From AV40 sp038230255 (GTDB lineage: Bacteria; Verrucomicrobiota; Verrucomicrobiia; Chthoniobacterales; UBA10450): 64,000 nt of DNA. The DNA is taken from the NCBI GenBank assembly GCA_038230255.1, contig JBBRNP010000004.1:62001-126000 (forward strand), in the 5' to 3' direction. Positions 53,084 to 61,412 of the stretch are shown here, one piece after another. The first letter of the stretch is position 1, and the number at the start of each line of letters is the position of its first letter. The notes beneath the pieces were generated by a model, which saw only the letters and a program-made list of their open reading frames with translations, ran no database searches and was not told the origin of the DNA. The position numbers were made by a program, and so were the translations under genes.

Positions 53084-54847
53084 GTGCAAATCAAAGGCAC
53101 CGTTTCCAATCAGCTCCGATTGCATTGGCCCCTCGCGGTCGTTGCCGTCATCGGCGCCGTCTTCATATTCGCAAATCTAGGTTCCGATTATCTGTGGGAA
53201 GACGAGGGCGACACCGCGGCGTTGGCTTCAAACATTCTTAAATTCGGCGTCCCGAAAGCTTGGGACGGCGCGGCTTTTCTGGATTCCGACCATGGCGCGC
53301 GACTTAACCGCGACCTCGTCATGGTAACGCATCCGTGGATCCAATATTATCTGACTGCTGCGTCGTTCCTAATTTTTGGCCAGAACACTTTTGCCGCGCG
53401 ATTTCCCTTCGCCCTCGCCGGCTGGATGTCGATCTTACTGGTCTACCTTTTTCTTTGGCGATTGCTCGGAAACCGACGGACTGCATTTTCCGCAGCCGCC
53501 CTGCTCGTCTTTTCGGTTCAATTCCTACTTTATGCCAGGCAGTGCCGTTATTGCGCGCTCAACCTGCTTCTCATCGTCTGGGTATTCTGGAGTTTTTTTA
53601 AAATGAAATCGGCGCGGCATTGTATGCTGTTCATTCTCGCGTCGGTTTGTCTTTTTCACACTCACCCATACGGCCTCGCGCCAGTAGTCGCGCTCGGTGC
53701 CCTAAGTCTCATTTACCGACCGTTTGCAACCCAGCGCCGATGGGTCCTGTTTGCCGCGCCGGCAATCGCGCTCCTAACTTTACCCTGGCTCGCGCTTTCA
53801 TCGCTTTCCTCCAGCGGATCGGCGTTAAACACAACCGCCGCGCAATCGCCCGCTGAATTTATCGAACGTTGCGCCCAGGCGTTTATCGAATGCACATCCG
53901 TCACGCCTTTGGTCGGAAGCGCTCTTATACTTTTGGTCTCGGCCTTATGGGTGCGCGCAAAAAAAAGCGCGTCTCGCAAAGAGACAACGAATACAGAAAC
54001 GATCCCACTCGAAAATGCTCCGGAATTCCTGGAAACGAACGAGATGTCGATCCTGTTAAGCGTTTTCGCCACGATACTTCTTTATGCATTGGCAACGGCC
54101 ATCACGCAATCGAGCGATAGTCTCTGGCTTGCCGGAATGCGTTACGCTTCAGCCGTGCTCCCGCTGGCCGCCATGGCCGCAGCGATAATTATCGTCAAAG
54201 CGAGCCGCGGAAATGCGCTGATCTGGCTTTCACTCCTCTTCGTTTTCGCGTTCACGAAGCTCGCTCAGCTCACGCCTTGGGTTTCCGGAAACCCCGGCGG
54301 CCTTATCCATTTCGGAAAATATTCCGTGGGCGCTCATGTTCCTGCAAAAATAGTCGACCGCTTTTTCGGCACCGGGCTTTTAATCTATGTTCGCGATTTG
54401 TGGCGCGAAAATCCGGGGACTGTTGCCAAAAGCTGCAAATTCCTGCGCGAAAACGCAAAGCCGGGCGATGTGCTGATTGTGAATTACGGAATGGAGCCAA
54501 CCCACTTCTATACTCGATTGCCTCAGGCAATGGGCATCCTCCGCCAATATCCGGTTTATCAAAGGGCCCGCGACCTCGGCCTTCCGGAATATGTCTTCGG
54601 CGTCGATCACGCCCGTTGGATTGTCTGGCGTTCGGCGTGGGAGACCGGCCCCGGTTACGCCATCGACGACGTCTTGCGCGAAATCAGTGAACGCGGCGGC
54701 CGAATTACAACCGTCATGGAGATGGAGGAAACTGTCTGGGAAAATCGGGAAGACATTCACTTTCATCGGTTCGCCGACGGATCTTATTTGTTTCCTCGAA
54801 CCCAAACGTTTCCACCCTCGCGCATCGCTCGGGTTGACTGGCAGTAA
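53084..54847 (+). CDS. GT-C glycosyltransferase, paralog 3 of 3
   Basis: A 587-residue protein if started at GTG 53084; TTG 53045 would add 13 residues. The acidic loop is YLWEDEGDTAALA (Asp40-Glu41), with GVPKAWDGAAFLDSDHGARL and PWIQYYLTAASF. It has the same membrane layout and C-terminal soluble domain as the copies at 45569 and 48601 (YGMEPTHFYTRLPQAMGIL, VFGVDHARWIVWRSAW, WENREDIHFHRFADG). A polar loop of ~40 residues (KKSASRKETTNTETIP) interrupts the helices near residue 300. It directly follows the GT2 gene (43 bp), which suggests the two act together. Confidence 0.86.
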   Translation: MQIKGTVSNQLRLHWPLAVVAVIGAVFIFANLGSDYLWEDEGDTAALASNILKFGVPKAWDGAAFLDSDHGARLNRDLVMVTHPWIQYYLTAASFLIFGQNTFAARFPFALAGWMSILLVYLFLWRLLGNRRTAFSAAALLVFSVQFLLYARQCRYCALNLLLIVWVFWSFFKMKSARHCMLFILASVCLFHTHPYGLAPVVALGALSLIYRPFATQRRWVLFAAPAIALLTLPWLALSSLSSSGSALNTTAAQSPAEFIERCAQAFIECTSVTPLVGSALILLVSALWVRAKKSASRKETTNTETIPLENAPEFLETNEMSILLSVFATILLYALATAITQSSDSLWLAGMRYASAVLPLAAMAAAIIIVKASRGNALIWLSLLFVFAFTKLAQLTPWVSGNPGGLIHFGKYSVGAHVPAKIVDRFFGTGLLIYVRDLWRENPGTVAKSCKFLRENAKPGDVLIVNYGMEPTHFYTRLPQAMGILRQYPVYQRARDLGLPEYVFGVDHARWIVWRSAWETGPGYAIDDVLREISERGGRITTVMEMEETVWENREDIHFHRFADGSYLFPRTQTFPPSRIARVDWQ

Positions 54848-54868
54848 CATGCGCGTTCGCCGTTTCGG

Positions 54869-56299
54869 TCAATACGCGTCAGTCGATTGCGTGAACTGCT
54901 GCGCGGCTTCGTTAGGCCCATCAGGCGAATCGGCCTGAGCTGAATTGTTCGGGTCAACATACAGTCGCGCGAGCCAGTTTTTCGTTCCGGGCCACAGGAC
55001 ACCCACCATCGTGACCGCGTACACAGCCAAATTGAATAGGACGGAACTCCAGATGGCGACGAGTTCGCCGACGTAATAAGTGCGATCAAAACGCGGAGGA
55101 TGCTCGATGCTGGTCGTACCGCCGATCGTGTACGGCCAATGCGGCGAATCCATCGGGATATCATGCAACCAACAGTTGATAAAAACTCCAAGGCTGACGC
55201 CGACGAATACGTTCCGCCAAACGCGGTTCTGCACCGCGAATGAGGCTAACAGCGGAACCGCAGCAAAAAGGTGATGTTCATGAAGGTGTGTGGAGAAGAT
55301 GAAAAACGAGAAGCTCACCATCGCCGCTACCGCCAAGATCTGTTGCGGCGAAAGAACACCACCCTGCAACTTATATAAACGGTAGGCTTTCCAGGACAGG
55401 GCCCCATACGTGAGCAGGAACAAAATTAGACCGATGTGTGTCGGCGTAAGCGGACCGATCCACGGCACCTCCGAGTAGTACCAGGCGCCAATCAACCACC
55501 AAAAGTTATGCGCGTTAGACGATGTAAAGGGCATGGCGCCGATGTCTGTCAGCACGCGGCTGAAAACTTCAACAGCATCACCGTAAACCAGGAACGGTAA
55601 AAAGATCACCAGGCCCACGAGAAGAGCAGCCGCCATCCCAACGGCAGCTCCGCGGACGCCGCAAAACATCACACTGAAAACAAGCAGAAGCGGAAAGTAG
55701 GGTAAACCAAGAGGCTTCATCAATGCGGCCAGGGCCAGAAAACCCCAAGCCAAGTCAATCGTCCCGAAGCCACGGCCCGCGGACCATTGAGACGGAGACC
55801 AGAATCTCGCGCCGTACGCCATTGAAACAAAACTCGCCAGGATGAAAAAGCTATGGATGGAATCTGGACCGCCCCAGTACGCGGTCAGGAATAGAACCGC
55901 CGGATTGAATAGATAAGCAGCGGCAACGACTGCTCTGACGATAATCGGTTTGCCTTCCAAAGACATGCAGCGCCACAACAACCCCGCAATCCCTAGGTCG
56001 AATATTAAGGGTGGAAGTTTTACAAACGCTGTAAGTGCAACCGGCCCACCCATGCCGCGCGCTGCCATCAAGGAGTAAACCCAACCGAAGGGCGCCAGGA
56101 TGTAGGCGTAGAGCGGTGGATAATCCATGCTCGAATTACGATAGACTTGCGATACTCCGAACTGCGTCACCTTGGAGAGCCAGTCCTTGTACAAATCCAA
56201 GTCGAACGTAATGCCCGGGTTCAGCAGCAGCCGCCAACGCAGAAGAAGATACGCCGTCGCCGCAATCAGTAATATCAACGCATTCCGTTTTTGATTCAC
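54869..56299 (-). CDS. GT-C-like polytopic glycosyltransferase (DUF2029/PIG-M-like)
   Basis: A 476-residue protein with about eleven membrane helices. The first outer loop TFDLDLYKDWLSKVTQFG, with Asp-x-Asp, and SSMDYPPLYAYILAPFGW fit mannosyltransferase-type GT-C enzymes. Shared motifs with the 57072 gene: FNPAVLFLTAYWGGPDSIHS, SSNAHNFWWLIGAWYY and the HLHEHHLFAA loop. The gene is convergent with paralog 3 (21 bp) and lies 9 bp after the methyltransferase gene in the minus-strand group. Donor and acceptor unknown. Confidence 0.8.
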   Translation of the reverse strand: MNQKRNALILLIAATAYLLLRWRLLLNPGITFDLDLYKDWLSKVTQFGVSQVYRNSSMDYPPLYAYILAPFGWVYSLMAARGMGGPVALTAFVKLPPLIFDLGIAGLLWRCMSLEGKPIIVRAVVAAAYLFNPAVLFLTAYWGGPDSIHSFFILASFVSMAYGARFWSPSQWSAGRGFGTIDLAWGFLALAALMKPLGLPYFPLLLVFSVMFCGVRGAAVGMAAALLVGLVIFLPFLVYGDAVEVFSRVLTDIGAMPFTSSNAHNFWWLIGAWYYSEVPWIGPLTPTHIGLILFLLTYGALSWKAYRLYKLQGGVLSPQQILAVAAMVSFSFFIFSTHLHEHHLFAAVPLLASFAVQNRVWRNVFVGVSLGVFINCWLHDIPMDSPHWPYTIGGTTSIEHPPRFDRTYYVGELVAIWSSVLFNLAVYAVTMVGVLWPGTKNWLARLYVDPNNSAQADSPDGPNEAAQQFTQSTDAY

Positions 56300-56308
56300 G
56301 AGATTGAG

Positions 56309-57058
56309 CTATATGGCGCTCACATTTGTGCTCTGCCTTCGAGCGACTGCGAGCAATGCGACACCGAATGGCAGTGAAATGCTTTGGAGCAGCCGCAGCT
56401 CGAGCGCCATGATTCGTGTAAACGCTCGTTGGGTAAATGACGCTCCTTCCGTCTCAAAATCCCGTCCCATTTTCGACCCTCCGAAAGTTCGAGCGGCTAT
56501 GGCGAGCGGAAATAGAAATGTTGTCCAATAAGTTAACCGGCGAATCGTAAAATTCTGCTCCTCGAGCAACTGTCGAATTTCGCGTTTTCTAAATCGTCGC
56601 GCGGTCATGACGGCTTCATCGTGCGCGCTGTGCAGAAAGGAAAAAGCCGGAACGTTAATCAGCAGCACGCCCCCAGGTCTAAGAACTCGATGCATCTCCC
56701 GAACCGCACCTCCAACATTACTGACCCATTCATGGTAGAGCACGCTCGAACAAATTACCGCGTCGAATGAAGCATCAGGAAATGGCAATGCGTGAATATC
56801 GCCTTGTTGAACATTATCAAGACCCCGCTGACGACAAAATGAAATCGCCTCCGGCGCCAAATCGATTCCCACATTTTTTTCGGGATTTCCGAGCTGTTTT
56901 AGAATCGCGCCGGTGCCGCAGCCAACATCGACAATCTCCTTTGCGCGCCAATCTGGCAGCTCCGCCTCCAACGTTTGGAAAATTAGCCGGTGCAACGCCT
57001 GGTACCACCAATGCGTTTCTTCCACGCGAAACATCGTTGCGTATTCGGCTCGTTCCAT
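56309..57058 (-). CDS. Class I SAM-dependent methyltransferase in the glycosylation cluster
   Basis: A 249-residue protein. The N-terminus EETHWWYQALHRLI is typical of methyltransferases tied to glycan biosynthesis. Motif I is IVDVGCGTGAILKQL (residues ~42-56), then GIDLAPEAISFCRQRG, and the Methyltransf_11 loop PFPDASFDAVICSSVLYH, with LRPGGVLLINVPAF after it. The C-terminal part is hydrophobic (FLFPLAIAARTF, SISLPFGVALLAVARR), so it may sit against the membrane. It lies between two GT-C genes (gaps of 9 and 13 bp); methylation of a lipid-linked sugar is a plausible but unproven role. Confidence 0.88.
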   Translation of the reverse strand: MERAEYATMFRVEETHWWYQALHRLIFQTLEAELPDWRAKEIVDVGCGTGAILKQLGNPEKNVGIDLAPEAISFCRQRGLDNVQQGDIHALPFPDASFDAVICSSVLYHEWVSNVGGAVREMHRVLRPGGVLLINVPAFSFLHSAHDEAVMTARRFRKREIRQLLEEQNFTIRRLTYWTTFLFPLAIAARTFGGSKMGRDFETEGASFTQRAFTRIMALELRLLQSISLPFGVALLAVARRQSTNVSAI

Positions 57059-57071
57059 CGGACGCGATAAA

Positions 57072-59177
57072 TCAAGCCCGGATTCGCATACGTGCCAGCC
57101 GCAGCCCAGTCGCTATCGGAATGACAAGCCTGACGGTAAAAGCCACAAACAACAGAGTCTGAACGGTTGCGTTCAACCACCGGGGCACTGCCAAGGCCGG
57201 TCCACCATAAATCTCGTCACTTGGATACCCGAGCCAGTCGAAAAGCTTCGGATCGTGCAACGTCATATTTGCCACTGATGTCAGCACAAATGCGCCATAG
57301 AACCACCACAGTGGTCGATCCAACACGGCGGCAATAACCAGCGGCGCGAACATCGCCAGAAGATGGTTCTCGTGGATTTGAGTATTGAGCATAAAAAAGG
57401 CGAGCGCTTGATATGCCGCCGCAAGAAACAGCGACCTCCGATCCCGCCAAACGAGAGCGAGCGAAAGCATTGTCGCCGCGGTGAAGTTCAAGAGCCCTGC
57501 GCTCCGAAAGCTCAATGGTCCGATCAAATTTGTGTCATGTTGCCAGCCCCGCCCACCGGTGACGAACCACCAAAGATTATGTGCGTTCGGGGCAATGAAA
57601 GGATGATACTGCGTTGTCTGTGCGTACTCTTCGACAACGCTCGCGCCGCTTCCAGTAAAGATAAACGGTGCCGTAATTAATACGGTTGCGACGGCAGCGC
57701 CACCAACCAGCCGCAGGCCGCCACCCTCTCTGATAGCCAGAAGTAAAATCAGAGGAGCAATTGCGATCGCTTGCGGCTTGGTCAATATCGCCGCGGCCAG
57801 AGCTGCACCAGCCCAGTCATAACGACGTCGATCCGCCGCAATCACAGACAGCAACATGAACAACACGTGGATCGCGGCGGTTTGTCCCCAGTAGGCCGAA
57901 TCAAAAATCAGTGCCGGATTAAAGAGGTACGCGCCTGTAGCAAAAAGCGCAGTGTTGAAGGAAATCGAGTCGCGTTGTCGCAAAACCCGAAAGATAAATG
58001 CCCCGGCCAACAAGTCCGCCGCCAAACCAGGCAATCGAAGCATGAATCGGAGCATGTCCGGATCGCCCAATCGTGTCCGACCGAACAACGGCGAGATCAA
58101 TTGTTCATACAGCCAGCCAAGAAACCAAAAAGGATAAAGCAGGACCGGCGGATTGTCCGAAGGCGGTGAGCCATTCATCTGCACATATGCCGAGTGAATC
58201 CCGTGGCTCACAATTTTCCAAGCGAGTGCGATATAAGTCGCGATGTCCCCTTGTTTCCCATAACTCGCGATATCACCTTCGTATCCACGCCCGAGGTCAA
58301 ATGGGATGCGGACAAGTGCGGCGAATACGAAAAGGATCAGAACACGCAAAGCTTGGTCTCGCGTGAGCGAGCCGGAAACAATGCGCACGATCACCCAGAT
58401 CAGCGCAGTAATTATCAACAAACCAAACGTCAGGGTTTGCAGCCACCACGCCGCTTGAGGATGATTCCAGCCGCGGGCCAGAACAACCAGCAGCCAGACG
58501 GCAACAAGGATCCATGCCCACATGTTGCGGAGCGGATTGAGAAACTGCGCGATTGTCATCGCGCGCGTGGATATCAATCCCGCCGCTGAGGAGATTCGCA
58601 GAAGAATCGCGCAGCAGCCCACGAGAACGAGGGTCAAAAGAAATCCTCGAATCGATGGAAGGGCGATACCATCGGAACGCGTTAACGAGACCCGCGTAAT
58701 CCGCACTCCGAGCTCGCGTTCGTCTGAAGATGGTTTGAATGTGCTGGAATCAATCTCCAACAGCAGATCGCCATTGATCCCTAACTGCCACGGCTGGATT
58801 TCCCACTCGTAGTCCTGCTCTTGATTTCGGGCGTCGAATTCTGCCAGCACCGCGCCGTTCACCCGCACGATCACATGCGCTGGCGGGTCGAACCGGCTTG
58901 GCCGCGGGCCGCTGAGACTTAAATCGACCCGCCAGGAAAGATTTCCACCGCCTAAACCGGGAAGCCACACGCCAGAGCGCGCTTCCGTCCAACGCGCACC
59001 GTTCTCGGCTGGATGGAAATGATCCAGGAACTTGTCGCTACTGTGTGCCGTTACATCGAGTGCGGTCCGTCGTTGCGGCTGATAAGCCAAAGCAAAAAGT
59101 GCGATCAAGATGCAAAGAAGCAGCAGCAATGAGATCGGCGAATTCAACCATCCTCGCGTTTGTTTAGGCAAAATCAT
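57072..59177 (-). CDS. GT-C-like glycosyltransferase with N-terminal beta-sandwich domain
   Basis: A 701-residue protein. One anchor helix (residues ~13-32) leads to an outer beta-rich domain (~40-165) containing SWRVDLSLSGPRPSRFD, HVIVRVNGAVLAEFDARNQ and QPWQLGINGDLLLEIDSS, in the manner of a carbohydrate-binding sandwich. About eleven membrane helices follow. Motifs PPVLLYPFWFLGWLYEQL, FNPALIFDSAYWGQTAAIHV, PNAHNLWWFVTGG and TQIHENHLLAMF are shared with the gene at 54869, so the two belong to one family. The extra domain may hold the acceptor glycan. ATG 59177 overlaps a short upstream frame by 4 bp. Confidence 0.8.
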   Translation of the reverse strand: MILPKQTRGWLNSPISLLLLLCILIALFALAYQPQRRTALDVTAHSSDKFLDHFHPAENGARWTEARSGVWLPGLGGGNLSWRVDLSLSGPRPSRFDPPAHVIVRVNGAVLAEFDARNQEQDYEWEIQPWQLGINGDLLLEIDSSTFKPSSDERELGVRITRVSLTRSDGIALPSIRGFLLTLVLVGCCAILLRISSAAGLISTRAMTIAQFLNPLRNMWAWILVAVWLLVVLARGWNHPQAAWWLQTLTFGLLIITALIWVIVRIVSGSLTRDQALRVLILFVFAALVRIPFDLGRGYEGDIASYGKQGDIATYIALAWKIVSHGIHSAYVQMNGSPPSDNPPVLLYPFWFLGWLYEQLISPLFGRTRLGDPDMLRFMLRLPGLAADLLAGAFIFRVLRQRDSISFNTALFATGAYLFNPALIFDSAYWGQTAAIHVLFMLLSVIAADRRRYDWAGAALAAAILTKPQAIAIAPLILLLAIREGGGLRLVGGAAVATVLITAPFIFTGSGASVVEEYAQTTQYHPFIAPNAHNLWWFVTGGRGWQHDTNLIGPLSFRSAGLLNFTAATMLSLALVWRDRRSLFLAAAYQALAFFMLNTQIHENHLLAMFAPLVIAAVLDRPLWWFYGAFVLTSVANMTLHDPKLFDWLGYPSDEIYGGPALAVPRWLNATVQTLLFVAFTVRLVIPIATGLRLARMRIRA

Positions 59178-59308
59178 TTCGCAAGGGAGACACGGTAGAC
59201 TCGAAGGTCACCTTCATAGACGGGAACGTAAACCGTGGAATCGAACGTATCAGGAGCTACCACTGCCCACGTGGTCGCAGAAACGCGCCGCAAGTTAGGC
59301 GTTACCAC
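59174..59308 (-). CDS. Short frame (44 aa), possible remnant or small protein
   Basis: A GTG-started frame reads VVTPNLRRVSATTWAVVAPD, then TFDSTVYVPVYE and ends LRVYRVSLAK. Its TGA overlaps the ATG of the 57072-59177 gene by 4 bp (ATGA), the coupling seen elsewhere in this run. In-frame stops precede it. It may be the C-terminal remnant of a degraded gene between the GT2 and GT-C genes, or a chance frame. No motif is recognised. Confidence 0.25.
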   Translation of the reverse strand: MVTPNLRRVSATTWAVVAPDTFDSTVYVPVYEGDLRVYRVSLAK

Positions 59309-59328
59309 GATTTAGACCATATCTGATT

Positions 59329-60297
59329 TCATCGCCCGTCAGTGGGCGGTTGATCTTTCGAACCCTCACGCATTCTGTAGCGCACCACGTACTGCGGCGT
59401 CCCGGTCTGATCAAGATAAAGCCGGCCGAGATATTCGCCGACCAGACCGAGAATCATGAGTTGAATCCCGGAGAAAAATACGACACTTCCCAAAACCGTC
59501 GGAATGCCGACTGTCACATTTTTGGTGATCCAAAGCTTGTCGATCAAGATCGCAACCAGCGCGATGACGCTGAGACAGGAAGCGAGCAAACCGACATAAA
59601 CCGAAATGCGCAGTGGTTTGATCGAAAAATTCAAAAACATGTTTAGCCACAACCGCACCAGCCTGCGCAATGTATAGCGCGAAGACCCGCTCTGGCTGGC
59701 ACGATGCTCCACCGGAATTTGGCCGATGTTTCGCGTCACCCGATAAATCAAACCATCGGTGTAGGGATACGGGCCGCGATATTTGATAATTTCGTCGACC
59801 AGAAAACGATTCATCACTTTGAAGCTCGAAAGATAAAGGTCCTTCGGTTTGTGAAGCATCAAAGTCGCGATCCGATCGTTGAAACGACTGCCGAGATTTC
59901 GAAACCGCGAATGCTTCTTCTCGATGTAGTGGCCATAAACGACGTCGTAGTTCTTGCGTTTTAATTCGTCCAGCATTCGGACTACTTCTTCCGGCGGGTT
60001 CTGGCCATCGTCGTCAAGCACCGCGACATAACGACCGCGCGACTGGGTGAACCCCGCGAGCACTGCGCTGTGCTCGCCGAAATTCCGGCTTAAATGCACG
60101 AAAGTTACGCTTTGCGGAAATTTCTTCGCCAGTTCGGCGCACACCTTCTCGCTGTCGTCTTCCGACCCGTCATTGACCAGGACGATCTCGAACGATGTCG
60201 ATCCAAAAATTTTTACCGTCTGCTCAACCAGCGGACCGATGGTCCGGCTGCCGTTGTAAACGGGAATCACCAGCGATAACTCGGGACTGGTCGCCAT
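59329..60297 (-). CDS. GT2 polyprenyl-phosphate glycosyltransferase (GtrB/ArnC-like)
   Basis: A 322-residue protein. The GT2 core has LSLVIPVYNGSRTIGPLV, VLVNDGSEDDS, HLSRNFGEHSAVLAGF and AVLDDDGQNPPEEV (metal site), plus YRVTRNIGQIPVEHRAS. Two C-terminal membrane helices (VGLLASCLSVIALVAILID; VLGSVVFFSGIQLMILGLVG) and the LGRLYLDQTGTPQYVVR tail are typical of GtrB/ArnC enzymes that make polyprenyl-phosphate sugars. It would supply a lipid-linked donor to the GT-C proteins. It is divergent from the epimerase gene (97-bp gap). Confidence 0.92.
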   Translation of the reverse strand: MATSPELSLVIPVYNGSRTIGPLVEQTVKIFGSTSFEIVLVNDGSEDDSEKVCAELAKKFPQSVTFVHLSRNFGEHSAVLAGFTQSRGRYVAVLDDDGQNPPEEVVRMLDELKRKNYDVVYGHYIEKKHSRFRNLGSRFNDRIATLMLHKPKDLYLSSFKVMNRFLVDEIIKYRGPYPYTDGLIYRVTRNIGQIPVEHRASQSGSSRYTLRRLVRLWLNMFLNFSIKPLRISVYVGLLASCLSVIALVAILIDKLWITKNVTVGIPTVLGSVVFFSGIQLMILGLVGEYLGRLYLDQTGTPQYVVRYRMREGSKDQPPTDGR

Positions 60298-60394
60298 TGC
60301 ACTTTGGTGGATTTACGGCAAGACTGCCCGATTCTGCCAAAAAAAGCGCGAAAAGTTATAGAAAATCTTTTGCCCCGCGCCCTACAATTCGTCC

Positions 60395-61393
60395 GTGCCC
60401 TGCGATCCTGACATTTTTGCCGGCTCCGACGTCCTGGTCACCGGTGGACTCGGGTTTATCGGTTCCGCCCTCGCCCGACGCCTGGTTGAGCTCGGCGCAA
60501 AGGTGACCCTGGTCGACAGCTTGATTCCGGAATACGGCGGCAACCTTTTTAATATTCACGACATCCGCGATCGCGTGAATGTCGATCTTACCGATGTTCG
60601 CGACGCTGCCGCGATGTCTTCGCTGATCAAGAAACGCCAGTTCCTTTTTAATCTCGCGGGTCAAACAAGTCATCTCGACTCGATGACGGATCCGATGACC
60701 GATTTGAATATTAACGCCGCGGCCCAGCTTCATATTTTGGAAGCCTGCCGGCTGCACAACCGCGACTTGAAGATTGTTTTCGCCAGTACCCGCCAAGTTT
60801 ACGGACGGCCGGAATATTTGCCGGTCGACGAAAAACACCCGATCCGCCCGGTCGACGTAAACGGTATCAACAAACTCGCGGGCGAGTGGTACCACCTGCT
60901 TTACAACGACGTTTATCAGATTCGCGGCTGCGCGCTCCGGCTAACCAACACGTATGGACCCGGGATGCGAGTTAAAGATGCGCGCCAGACGTTTCTCGGG
61001 ATTTGGATCCGGCGATTGATTGAAGGAAAGCCGATTCAAATCTTTGGCGACGGGAAACAGCGACGCGATTTCAATTTCGTCAGCGACGTGGTGGAGGCGC
61101 TGTTGCGTGCCGCGGCCAGCCGCGAGGCCGACGGGCAGGTATTTAACCTTGGCCACCAGGAACACATCAGCCTGCAAGAACTGGCATCCTTGGCGGTGGA
61201 GATCAGCCGTAGCGGGAAGTATGAACTGGTTCCATTTCCGAACGACCGGAAAGCAATCGATATCGGCGATTACTACGCCGACTTTCGCAAGATCGACAAG
61301 TTACTCGGCTGGTCGCCGGAGGTGATGTTGAAGGATGGTTTAGCGACAACGTTGGACTATTATCGAAAGCATCGTGCCCATTACTTGGATTAG
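60395..61393 (+). CDS. Extended SDR nucleotide-sugar epimerase/dehydratase with Asn at the catalytic Tyr position
   Basis: A 332-residue protein. The NAD-binding motif TGGLGFIG is at residues 16-23, the active-site strand FASTRQVYG at 129-137, and the TNTYGPGMRV and GDGKQRRDFNFVSDVV motifs of nucleotide-sugar epimerases follow. In place of the usual Tyr-x-x-x-Lys the sequence reads VNGINKLAGE, so Lys160 is kept and Asn156 stands where Tyr is expected. This would weaken the standard base mechanism; a relative may use another residue. The start is GTG at 60395. It probably makes or modifies a sugar for the surface glycan. Confidence 0.85.
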   Translation: MPCDPDIFAGSDVLVTGGLGFIGSALARRLVELGAKVTLVDSLIPEYGGNLFNIHDIRDRVNVDLTDVRDAAAMSSLIKKRQFLFNLAGQTSHLDSMTDPMTDLNINAAAQLHILEACRLHNRDLKIVFASTRQVYGRPEYLPVDEKHPIRPVDVNGINKLAGEWYHLLYNDVYQIRGCALRLTNTYGPGMRVKDARQTFLGIWIRRLIEGKPIQIFGDGKQRRDFNFVSDVVEALLRAAASREADGQVFNLGHQEHISLQELASLAVEISRSGKYELVPFPNDRKAIDIGDYYADFRKIDKLLGWSPEVMLKDGLATTLDYYRKHRAHYLD

Positions 61394-61412
61394 CCTAACG
61401 ACCTTTGTTTTA

